From contig JAGLXI010000056.1 in the NCBI GenBank assembly GCA_023132995.1, forward strand, positions 1 to 5,745: a DNA stretch of 5,745 bases. The letters are read 5' to 3'. The notes below the pieces were generated by a model. It was given only the letters and a program-made list of their open reading frames with translations, ran no database searches and was not told where the DNA came from. Position numbers and translations under genes: made by a program. This DNA is from Candidatus Zixiibacteriota bacterium (GTDB lineage: Bacteria > Zixibacteria > MSB-5A5 > GN15 > FEB-12). Numbering within the stretch: the first letter of the stretch is position 1; each line of letters starts with the position of its first letter. Below, piece by piece: positions 1 to 5,745 of the stretch.

Positions 1-361
1 CCGTTTCGATCTGGCCCGGTTCGGTATGGAGGTGATGCGGCCGTCACCAAGGCAGGCGGACCTCATGATAGTGGCCGGTCGCGTGTCAATGAAGATGGTC
101 CCCGTGATCAAGACCCTTTACGAGCAGATGCCCAACCCGAAGTGGGTGATCTCGATGGGTTCCTGCGCTTCCTGCGGCGGCGTGTTCAACAACTACGCCG
201 TGTTGCAGGGAGTGGACAGGATAATACCGGTTGATGTCTATATCCCCGGCTGCCCCCCCCGGCCGGAACAGTTGATAGACGGGATCCTCAAGCTTTTTGC
301 GAGGGTCGAGAAGGAATCGCTCAAGGACCAAAGAGAAGAATGGGGCAGAAAAGCGGTGTGA
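1..361 (+). CDS. nuoB: NADH-quinone oxidoreductase subunit B (NuoB), 5'-truncated by window edge
   Basis: NuoB (PSST / Nqo6) is the peripheral-arm subunit of complex I that holds the terminal [4Fe-4S] cluster N2 and forms the quinone pocket with NuoD on the cytoplasmic side of the membrane. The frame is open from base 2 and ends at TGA 359-361, giving about 119 visible residues. Eight codons precede the ATG at 26 and encode RFDLARFG, a conserved NuoB stretch, so that ATG is internal and the real start lies upstream. Family motifs seen are RPSPRQADLMIVAG, PKWVISMGSC and PVDVYIPGCPPRP. Counting from the ATG at 26, C47 and C76 are 29 residues apart, the same spacing as the last two N2 ligands of E. 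coli NuoB (C129, C158). The tandem Cys pair that completes N2 must lie before the window. An extra cysteine (C50) makes a CxxC with C47. A short Lys/Glu-rich tail ends the protein. Identity is very secure. Confidence 0.97.
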   Translation, partial: RFDLARFGMEVMRPSPRQADLMIVAGRVSMKMVPVIKTLYEQMPNPKWVISMGSCASCGGVFNNYAVLQGVDRIIPVDVYIPGCPPRPEQLIDGILKLFARVEKESLKDQREEWGRKAV

Positions 362-430
362 GTCGGTCGACTTCGCTAAGCCGATTCCCGCCGGGCAGGG
401 TTTGTCAATATCTGTCTCGGGGACGTTAGG
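362..430 (+). other. nuoB-nuoC intergenic spacer
   Basis: This 69-base gap is the only real noncoding stretch in the window. It contains only very short inverted repeats (for example CCC-gcc-GGG at 387-395) and no T-run, so I see no intrinsic terminator. No convincing -35/-10 pair is visible. The nuoC frame is closed by TAA at 377-379 and has no start codon between there and 431. A G-rich GGGGA at 419-423, seven bases before the nuoC ATG, may serve as a modest ribosome binding site. Confidence 0.6.
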
Positions 431-946
431 ATGGAAGAGAACATACGGGGTTTTCTCAAGGAACGGTTCGATGACGCCGTCATCGGTGAAGATAACTTCC
501 GCGGCGAGCAGGCGTTTCGGATCAAGCCGGAGTCGCTGATCGATGTCTGTCAGGCTCTCCTTGAGGACGTCGAGTTGGATGTCAGGTATCTCTCCGATAT
601 CACGGCAGTCGACTGGCTCGGCCATGAGCGCGCGCGGGACGGCCGCTTCGAAGTCGTCTACAACCTGTACTCGCTTTCCAGTTGGCACCGCTTCTTCCTG
701 AGTGTTCGCCTGGAATCAGAGGGACCGACCCTCAGGTCGCTGACCGATCTGTGGCCGTCGGCCAACTGGCTGGAGCGGGAGGTCTACGATCTGTTCGGGA
801 TAGAGTTCACCGGCCATCCCGACCTGACGAAGATCCTCACCCCCGATGACCTGGAAGGTCACCCGCTGCGCAAGGACTTCCCCCTTACATGGGAGCAGCC
901 GACTTTCGGTTGGAACAAGGACGCGCCGCCGGAGGTGATCAGGTAA
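431..946 (+). CDS. nuoC: NADH-quinone oxidoreductase subunit C (NuoC, 30 kDa subunit)
   Basis: NuoC (30 kDa / Nqo5) is a peripheral-arm subunit without cofactors that packs against NuoD and NuoB and stabilises the connection to the membrane arm. The 171-residue product matches the family: a variable N-terminal part (about 1-50), then the conserved core with LSDITAVDW (54-62), VVYNLYSLS (75-83), the signature ANWLEREVYDLFGIEFTGHP (111-130) and GHPLRKDFPL (143-152), followed by a short tail. The length suits a stand-alone NuoC. There is no fusion to NuoD, unlike the NuoCD protein of enterobacteria. The ATG at 431 is the only possible start, because an in-frame TAA lies at 377-379 and no ATG, GTG or TTG lies between them. 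Its TAA stop shares one base with the nuoD ATG, so the two genes are probably translationally coupled. No anomalies seen. Confidence 0.97.
   Translation: MEENIRGFLKERFDDAVIGEDNFRGEQAFRIKPESLIDVCQALLEDVELDVRYLSDITAVDWLGHERARDGRFEVVYNLYSLSSWHRFFLSVRLESEGPTLRSLTDLWPSANWLEREVYDLFGIEFTGHPDLTKILTPDDLEGHPLRKDFPLTWEQPTFGWNKDAPPEVIR
931..938 (+). promoter_or_regulatory. Strong Shine-Dalgarno site for nuoD
   Basis: GGAGGTGA is close to a perfect anti-16S complement and sits seven bases before the ATG at 946, inside the last codons of nuoC. It decides the nuoD start at 946 over the in-frame ATG at 889, which would overlap nuoC by 58 bases and add 19 residues that do not look like NuoD. Confidence 0.85.
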
Positions 947-2118
947 TGACCGAAACCAGGACCGTCACCCTGAACATGGGGCCTCAACATCCCTCCACCC
1001 ACGGTGTATTGCGGCTGGTTCTGGAGCTTGACGGCGAGAGGGTTGTCTCCGCCAGACCGGTAGTGGGTTATCTCCACACCGGTATTGAGAAGACCATGGA
1101 GTCGAAGCTCTACTACAAGGCGCTCCCGTGCACGGACCGCATGGACTATCTCGCGCCGATGTCCAACAACCTCGGCTACTGCCTGGCGGTGGAAAAGCTA
1201 ATGGATATCGAGGTGCCGGAGAAAGTCAAGTGGGCGCGGGTCTGTCTGGCCGAGTTGACACGTATCAAGTCACACCTGGTGTGGCTCGGTACGCATTCGA
1301 TTGACCTCGGCGCCATGTCTATGCTCCTGTATACGTTCCGCGAGAGGGAGTCAATCATTGACGTTTACGAGGCCTGCGGCGGCCAGCGGATGATGACCAG
1401 CTACATCCGTATCGGCGGTCTGGCTCATGAACTGCCGCCGGATTTCGAAAGCAAGGTGCGCCGGGCCGTCACGGAAGTCTCGGAACACCTCGGCGATTAT
1501 GAGGCCCTGCTCACGAAGAACCAGATATTCATCAATCGCACCAAAGGCGTGGCCGTGATATCGGCCGAAGACGCCATCGCCTGGTCGCTGTCCGGTCCCA
1601 TGCTTCGCGGCAGCGGCGTTAAGCACGACCTGCGCAAATCCAACCCCTACAGCGGCTACGAGAACTTTGATTTCGACATAGCGCTCGGCAGGAACGGCGA
1701 CGCGTACGACCGTTACCTTCTGCGCCTGGAAGAGATTCGCCAGTCCATTCGCATTATCAAGCAGACCCTGGACGGTATGCCGGAGGGGCCCTATCGCGCC
1801 CGTGTGCCGGGAGTCGTACTCCCCCCCAAAGAGGATATCCTGTACAAGATGGAATCGATGATATTCCACTTCAAGATCATTACCGAGGGGTTCAAAGCGC
1901 CCGTGGGATCGGTCTACCAGGCAATTGAGGCTCCCAAGGGAGAGCTTGGCTTCTACATCACCGGCGACGGCACCAACAAGCCGCGTCGGGTACGCGTGCG
2001 ACCACCGTCCTTCGTCAACTTGGCGGCGCTCCCGTGCCTGGTTGAGGGTTCGCTGTTCGCTGACGTTGTCTGCGCCATCGGGACTATTGATATTGTTCTC
2101 GGAGAGGTTGACCGATGA
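946..2118 (+). CDS. nuoD: NADH-quinone oxidoreductase subunit D (NuoD, 49 kDa subunit)
   Basis: NuoD (49 kDa / Nqo4) is the hydrogenase-large-subunit-like protein of complex I. It forms the quinone reduction site with NuoB next to cluster N2. The 390-residue product opens with the family motif GPQHPSTHGVLRL (12-24), followed by GYLHTGIEK (41-49) and CTDRMDYLAPMSNNLGY (62-78). It ends in the typical DIVLGEVDR. H19 and Y68 are 49 residues apart, as are the quinone-headgroup ligands His38 and Tyr87 of Thermus Nqo4, so the active site looks intact. The paired Cys-x2-Cys nickel ligands of [NiFe] hydrogenases are absent at both ends, which favours complex I over an energy-converting hydrogenase. 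The start at 946 follows a strong Shine-Dalgarno site and the N-terminus then begins close to the conserved core. Its TGA stop overlaps the nuoE ATG by four bases. Identity is very secure. Confidence 0.98.
   Translation: MTETRTVTLNMGPQHPSTHGVLRLVLELDGERVVSARPVVGYLHTGIEKTMESKLYYKALPCTDRMDYLAPMSNNLGYCLAVEKLMDIEVPEKVKWARVCLAELTRIKSHLVWLGTHSIDLGAMSMLLYTFRERESIIDVYEACGGQRMMTSYIRIGGLAHELPPDFESKVRRAVTEVSEHLGDYEALLTKNQIFINRTKGVAVISAEDAIAWSLSGPMLRGSGVKHDLRKSNPYSGYENFDFDIALGRNGDAYDRYLLRLEEIRQSIRIIKQTLDGMPEGPYRARVPGVVLPPKEDILYKMESMIFHFKIITEGFKAPVGSVYQAIEAPKGELGFYITGDGTNKPRRVRVRPPSFVNLAALPCLVEGSLFADVVCAIGTIDIVLGEVDR
2101..2107 (+). promoter_or_regulatory. Shine-Dalgarno site for nuoE
   Basis: GGAGAGG lies seven bases before the ATG at 2115, inside the codons for the conserved NuoD C-terminus (LGEV). 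With the four-base ATGA overlap it supports coupled nuoD-nuoE translation and fixes the nuoE start. Confidence 0.75.
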
Positions 2119-2591
2119 TCCTTACCGAAGAGTCAATCGCTCGCATCAGGGAAAAGGCGGCCCGGTATCCAATCCGGAAGTCGGCCATTCTTCCCGCGAT
2201 TACGGTCGCCTATCGTCAGGTCGGCTATCTCAGCGAGGAAATCTACGGGGAGGTGTCGCAGATAATCGGAGTACCGGTGGTGGAGGTCGCCGAGGCGGCG
2301 ACATTCTATACCATGTTCCCGAAACAGCCGGTGGGAAAGTTCCTTATTCAGGTGTGTCATAATATCTCATGTTCCCTTCTGGGGGCCGAGTCTCTTATCA
2401 GCTACCTCGAGGAGAAACTGGAAATCAAGAAGGGCGAAACCACCCCGGACGGGCTGTTTACGCTGGTTACGGTTGAGTGTCTCGGTTCCTGCGCCACGGC
2501 CCCGGTGATGCAGATAAACCAGGATTACTACGAGAACCTCACCCGTGAAAAAGTGGACGGGATACTTGAGGAGTTGAGGTCCAAATCGTGA
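2115..2591 (+). CDS. nuoE: NADH-quinone oxidoreductase subunit E (NuoE, 24 kDa subunit, [2Fe-2S] N1a)
   Basis: NuoE (24 kDa / Nqo2) is a thioredoxin-like ferredoxin subunit of the NADH dehydrogenase module. It holds the off-path [2Fe-2S] cluster N1a, close to the FMN of NuoF. The 158-residue product has an N-terminal helical part (about 1-70) with the usual AILPAITVAYRQVGYLS and VVEVAEAATFYTMF segments. The thioredoxin-like domain follows, with all four ligands in family spacing: C81-x4-C86 (VCHNISC) and C122-x3-C126 (ECLGSCATAPVMQI). The length is near that of E. coli NuoE (166 residues). There is no fusion to NuoF, unlike some hydrogenase diaphorase subunits. It begins in a four-base overlap with nuoD and ends in a four-base overlap with nuoF. 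No missing residues or frame problems seen. Confidence 0.97.
   Translation: MILTEESIARIREKAARYPIRKSAILPAITVAYRQVGYLSEEIYGEVSQIIGVPVVEVAEAATFYTMFPKQPVGKFLIQVCHNISCSLLGAESLISYLEEKLEIKKGETTPDGLFTLVTVECLGSCATAPVMQINQDYYENLTREKVDGILEELRSKS
2576..2580 (+). promoter_or_regulatory. Shine-Dalgarno site for the GTG-initiated nuoF
   Basis: GAGGT lies seven bases before the GTG at 2588, with a second purine-rich GAGGAG just upstream (2568-2573). The next in-frame Met of NuoF is residue 53, too far inside the conserved region to be the start, so this site and the GTGA overlap decide the GTG start. Confidence 0.7.
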
Positions 2592-3925
2592 CGTTCTATT
2601 CACCGGTGATAACAAACGCCGCGGAAGTGGCCGGCAGCGAAAAGCTACACCTTCTCCGGTACGTCGAGGACCCCGACCAGCACAAGGTGGAAAAGTTCGA
2701 GGAGCACGGGGGGTATCGGGCCTTAAAGAAAGTCCTGGGCGGTATGCCTCCGGAGAAAGTGATCGAGGAAGTAAGAAACTCCGGGCTACGAGGCCGGGGC
2801 GGAGCCGGGTTCCCGGCGGGCGTGAAGTGGGGGTTCGTGCCCAAGGATTCCCCCCAGCCGCGTTATCTCTGCTGCAACGCCGACGAATCGGAGCCCGGTA
2901 CGTGCAAGGACCGGGTCATTATGGAACGCGACCCTCATGCGATCATCGAGGGAATGGCGATTGCCGCCTATGCTATCGGTTGTCACCTGATGTTCATCTA
3001 TATCCGCGGCGAGTTCGGTCATTGCATCGAGCGCATGGAAAAAGCGACCGAAGAAGCATACGCGCGGGGCCACTTGGGCAGGAACATTTACGACAGCGGC
3101 TATGATCTTGATATGATCGTTCACAGCGGCGGCGGGGCGTATATCTGCGGCGAAGAAACGGCCCTGCTAAACTCGATCGAGGGCGAGCGCGGGATGTCGC
3201 GCATCCGGCCGCCCTTTCCCGCCATTGAGGGTCTGTACGGCTGCCCCACGATTGTCAACAATGTTGAGACGCTTTCGGCGGTGCCCCATATAATCAACCG
3301 GGGAGCCGACTGGTACAAGACGATGGGTACCGAGAAATCAACCGGGTCCAAGATTTTCTCACTGAGCGGTCATGTCAACCGGCCCGGCAACTACGAGGTG
3401 GAACTCGGTTTCCCTCTCAGGCATTTGATCTACGACCCCGCCTATGGTGGCGGCATTCTCGGAGGCAGGAAACTCAAGGGCGTCATCCCGGGAGGGTCCT
3501 CGACCCCGTTCCTGACGCCGGAGATGATAGATGTCAACCTTGACTATGAGTCGTTAGCCGAGGCCGGTTCCATGCTCGGCAGCGGGGCGGTAATTGTATT
3601 CAACGAGGACACCTGTATCGTCTGGGCCATCCTCAAGCTGATTCACTTCTACCGCCATGAGTCCTGCGGAAAGTGCACGCCCTGCCGCGAGGGCACCGCC
3701 TGGCTGGAGCAGATAATCCGTCGCATCGAGCGCGGCCAGGGCAAACCGGGTGACATCGAGCACATCGAGGAGATCTGCGACAACATCCTGGGCCGCACCG
3801 TGTGCCCGCTGGGTGACGCCGCCGTGATGCCGATTCAGTCGGCGATAAAGCTCTGGCGCGATGAGTGGCAATACCACGTTGACAACAAGAAGTGCCTGGT
3901 GAAATCGGAGTTCGCCCTCAGGTAG
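2588..3925 (+). CDS. nuoF: NADH-quinone oxidoreductase subunit F (NuoF, 51 kDa subunit; NADH/FMN/N3)
   Basis: NuoF (51 kDa / Nqo1) is the entry point of complex I. It oxidises NADH with FMN and passes electrons to [4Fe-4S] cluster N3. The 445-residue product is the same length as E. coli NuoF. In order it shows the glycine-rich nucleotide/FMN-binding loop GLRGRGGAGFPAGVKW (66-81), CNADESEPGTCKDR (96-109), GGGAYICGEETALLNSIEG (181-199, the acidic pair E189-E190 lying by the NADH site in this family), YGCPTIVNNVETL (217-229), an SLBB-like region (about 250-340), and the C-terminal cluster domain with ESCGKCTPCREGT. The N3 ligands C360, C363, C366 and C406 are all present. Extra cysteines C95, C96 and C106 flank the FMN loop. 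Translation starts at GTG within a GTGA overlap with nuoE. There is no fused ferredoxin domain, as would occur in some hydrogenase or formate dehydrogenase diaphorases, and the nuoB-G context settles the assignment. Confidence 0.98.
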   Translation: MTFYSPVITNAAEVAGSEKLHLLRYVEDPDQHKVEKFEEHGGYRALKKVLGGMPPEKVIEEVRNSGLRGRGGAGFPAGVKWGFVPKDSPQPRYLCCNADESEPGTCKDRVIMERDPHAIIEGMAIAAYAIGCHLMFIYIRGEFGHCIERMEKATEEAYARGHLGRNIYDSGYDLDMIVHSGGGAYICGEETALLNSIEGERGMSRIRPPFPAIEGLYGCPTIVNNVETLSAVPHIINRGADWYKTMGTEKSTGSKIFSLSGHVNRPGNYEVELGFPLRHLIYDPAYGGGILGGRKLKGVIPGGSSTPFLTPEMIDVNLDYESLAEAGSMLGSGAVIVFNEDTCIVWAILKLIHFYRHESCGKCTPCREGTAWLEQIIRRIERGQGKPGDIEHIEEICDNILGRTVCPLGDAAVMPIQSAIKLWRDEWQYHVDNKKCLVKSEFALR

Positions 3926-3933
3926 AACGAAAG

Positions 3934-5745
3934 ATGGCTGAAGATACGACAAAAAGCACCCCGGTCGAGGCAAAGGCAGATACGATAAGCCTCACCATTG
4001 ACGGACGGGCGGTGACCGTCCCCAAGGGCACGACTCTTCTTAATGCGGCCGCATCGCTGGGGATTTACATTCCTACTCTCTGCTGGCATCCCAAGCTGAA
4101 GGCGGTAGGGGCCTGTCGCGTATGTTACGTCGAAGTGGAAAAATGGCCCAAGCTGGCGGTCGCCTGCGCCACTGAGGCGACCGATGGCATGGTTGTTCAC
4201 ACCGCCTCCGACCAGGTGAAGAAGGGCCGACGCGCGGTTATCGAGTTTATCCTGGCAAACCACCCGCTCGACTGTCCCACCTGCGACCAGGCCGGCGAGT
4301 GCGAGCTTCAGAATGTGACCTTTGCCTATTGCATTGACGACTCCCGCTTTGAGTTCCGGAAATCCCGGTTCGTCGAGGAGGGTATGACTACGACCTTCGA
4401 CGATCTCAGGATCGGCCCCGAGCTAATCCTCAATCGCAACCGCTGTCTGCTTTGTTACAAGTGTGTCCGGGCCAACAAGGAGGCCTTCGGTGAGCATGAT
4501 CTCGGTGTCTACGAGCGCGGCAACATCACGCGGATCGGCCCCGCTCCCGGTCGGCAGGTAACTAACCCCTTTTCCGGGAACCTGGCGGAGATCTGCCCGG
4601 TGGGCGCCCTGACGAGCGCCGACTGGCGCCACAAGATCAGGGTATGGCTGACAACGTCGGTGCCTTCGGTGTGCAATTTCACAAGTTCCGGTAGTAACAT
4701 CCTGCTTTATAAAGAGGATCACAAGAACCACATCTATCGGACCACTTCCCGAACCAACGACGATATCGACGATGGCTGGTTGGCCGACGTCTCCCGCTAC
4801 GGCTACCAGGTGGCGACTTCTCCGGAGCGGCTGCCTGAACCGCTGATAAAGAAAGACGGCAAACAGGTCCCGGCTTCGTGGGAAGAAGCGATGGAACTGA
4901 TACACAAGCGGTTCACGGAGATCCAGCAAACGATGGGCCGGGTCTGCATCGGCGGGTTGATCGCTCCCAACCTGGATAATGCCTCCCTGTACGGTTTCTC
5001 CAAGTTCTTCCGCACCGTTCTCAACTCCAACAACATTGATTTCCGGTGTGACTACCCGATGTTACCCTCGGTCGGAGACTCCGTTTTCTCGCGCCTCTGC
5101 CGGCAGCCCTTCCGCATTGCCGACATCGACGATTCCGATGTGATTGTCGCTTTCGGGTCCGACCTGATCAGGGAACACCCCAACGAATACCTGCGCATAC
5201 GCCGGGCGCGGACTTTTGGAAAACCGCGGATTTATTCCATCAATCCCTTCTCGGTCAAGTCAGCCGACGTCTCCGATCTGGAACTGGTTTACAGGGCCGG
5301 GGCCGACGAACTCGCTCTCACCGGTATCTGTCTGGCGGCTGTCGAGGAGAACCTCGTGGATTCGGCCATGGCAGACGAGTTCAAGTCAAAGGTTGCGCCG
5401 AACACGCTGGCGGAAGCTGCTGCGGCGTGTGGAGTGGACGAGGCCGAACTGAGAATCGTGGCCAGGGCACTGGCTGAGGGTAGAAAAGTGTCGTTCATTG
5501 TCGGTGAGCTGGTCACCAGGTCCGTTGCTCGTGAGTCTATTGGGGCTGCCGTAGCAAATCTGGACCGGATGTTTGGTATTCGCGGCAAGGGACAGTTGTC
5601 GGTGCTGGCCCGGCAGGCAAACTCGCGCGGCGCTGAAAAAATGGGTGTTCTCCCGGAACCGGCCGCACCGACCAGGGAGAAGCTGACGGCCCTGTGGGGT
5701 ATGTTCCCCGACAGTCAGGCCAACAACTCCGACGCCATGTTGGCC
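3934..5745 (+). CDS. nuoG: NADH-quinone oxidoreductase subunit G (NuoG, 75 kDa subunit), 3'-truncated by window edge
   Basis: NuoG (75 kDa / Nqo3) is the largest peripheral-arm subunit and relays electrons from N3 toward NuoI. The frame is open from the ATG at 3934 for 604 codons to the end of the window without a stop. Family members are often 680-900 residues, so part of the C-terminus is missing. A 16-residue Lys/Glu/Thr-rich N-terminal extension precedes a ferredoxin domain with N1b ligands C50-x10-C61-x2-C64-x13-C78. Next come N5 (H110-x3-C114-x2-C117-x5-C123) and N4 (C171-x2-C174-x2-C177, then C221 in EICPVGAL). From about 240 on is the molybdopterin-oxidoreductase-like domain, which binds no molybdenum in complex I; NSRGAEKMGVLP near the visible end is typical. 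At the N7 site only C247 is kept, while the other ligand positions read T250, S254 and A284. The gene starts 8 bases after nuoF with a weak ribosome binding site (AGGTAGAA overlapping the nuoF stop). Confidence 0.97.
   Translation, partial: MAEDTTKSTPVEAKADTISLTIDGRAVTVPKGTTLLNAAASLGIYIPTLCWHPKLKAVGACRVCYVEVEKWPKLAVACATEATDGMVVHTASDQVKKGRRAVIEFILANHPLDCPTCDQAGECELQNVTFAYCIDDSRFEFRKSRFVEEGMTTTFDDLRIGPELILNRNRCLLCYKCVRANKEAFGEHDLGVYERGNITRIGPAPGRQVTNPFSGNLAEICPVGALTSADWRHKIRVWLTTSVPSVCNFTSSGSNILLYKEDHKNHIYRTTSRTNDDIDDGWLADVSRYGYQVATSPERLPEPLIKKDGKQVPASWEEAMELIHKRFTEIQQTMGRVCIGGLIAPNLDNASLYGFSKFFRTVLNSNNIDFRCDYPMLPSVGDSVFSRLCRQPFRIADIDDSDVIVAFGSDLIREHPNEYLRIRRARTFGKPRIYSINPFSVKSADVSDLELVYRAGADELALTGICLAAVEENLVDSAMADEFKSKVAPNTLAEAAAACGVDEAELRIVARALAEGRKVSFIVGELVTRSVARESIGAAVANLDRMFGIRGKGQLSVLARQANSRGAEKMGVLPEPAAPTREKLTALWGMFPDSQANNSDAMLA

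Noticed and set aside
26..28. ATG at 26 as the true nuoB start
   Set aside because: The eight codons before it encode conserved NuoB residues (RFDLARFG) and the N-terminal Cys pair of N2 would be missing, so the gene must begin before the window.
387..395. Possible terminator hairpin in the nuoB-nuoC spacer
   Set aside because: The stem is only three base pairs with a three-base loop and there is no following T-run.
86..688. A 200-codon open frame on the - strand across nuoB and nuoC
   Set aside because: It lies opposite two clearly conserved genes and spans their junction. Its translation shows no recognisable motif, and long antisense frames are expected in codon-biased GC-rich DNA.
889..945. 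Upstream in-frame ATG at 889 as the nuoD start
   Set aside because: It would overlap nuoC by 58 bases and add 19 residues with no NuoD character. The ATG at 946 has a near-perfect Shine-Dalgarno site and sits next to the conserved N-terminal motif.
1351..1869. A 172-codon open frame on the - strand inside nuoD
   Set aside because: It is wholly antisense to conserved NuoD sequence and has no motif or independent upstream signal; it is a shadow of the codon bias.
946..2118. NuoD as the large subunit of a [NiFe] energy-converting hydrogenase
   Set aside because: The Ni-binding Cys-x2-Cys pairs are absent at both ends and the gene sits with nuoE, nuoF and nuoG.
3554..4263. Two overlapping - strand open frames across the nuoF/nuoG junction
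   Set aside because: They are antisense to the N3 and N1b cluster domains, overlap one another, and resemble no protein family I recognise.
4423..4929. A 168-codon - strand open frame inside nuoG
   Set aside because: It is antisense to the N4 region and the start of the molybdopterin-like domain, where the + strand coding evidence is decisive.

Overview
The window is one uninterrupted stretch of a bacterial complex I operon (proton-translocating NADH:quinone oxidoreductase). All genes are on the + strand in the order nuoB (5' end missing) - nuoC - nuoD - nuoE - nuoF - nuoG (3' end missing). Together they encode the whole peripheral arm except NuoI, plus the NADH-oxidising module. The membrane subunits (NuoA, H, J-N) and NuoI are not in the window. 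nuoA would be expected just upstream and nuoH/nuoI downstream, but that is inference from common nuo gene orders.

Layout: bases 1-361 hold the C-terminal part of NuoB. A 69-base spacer follows, the only noncoding stretch of any size. From 431 onward the genes are packed head to tail: nuoC/nuoD share one base (TAATG), nuoD/nuoE share four (ATGA), nuoE/nuoF share four (GTGA, with GTG as the nuoF start), and nuoF/nuoG are 8 bases apart. This implies one transcript with translational coupling. I see no promoter, terminator, RNA gene, repeat array, mobile element or CRISPR in the window.

How the genes work together: NuoF binds NADH and FMN and carries cluster N3. NuoE carries N1a. NuoG carries N1b, N5 and N4 and passes electrons toward NuoI (not seen) and then to N2 in NuoB. 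NuoD and NuoB form the quinone pocket, and NuoC braces the connection. All cluster ligands expected in the visible parts are present, and NuoD keeps the quinone-site His and Tyr. The off-path N7 cluster of NuoG has lost three of its four Cys ligands.

Organism: a bacterium with an NADH-linked complex I. Codons end mostly in G or C and the DNA is moderately GC-rich. NuoC and NuoD are separate, unlike the fused NuoCD of E. coli and relatives. The presence of nuoE/F/G excludes the NADH-module-free archaeal Fpo and cyanobacterial Ndh types. I cannot place the phylum from the sequence alone. I regard this as an ordinary core-metabolism region and found no convincing undescribed system.
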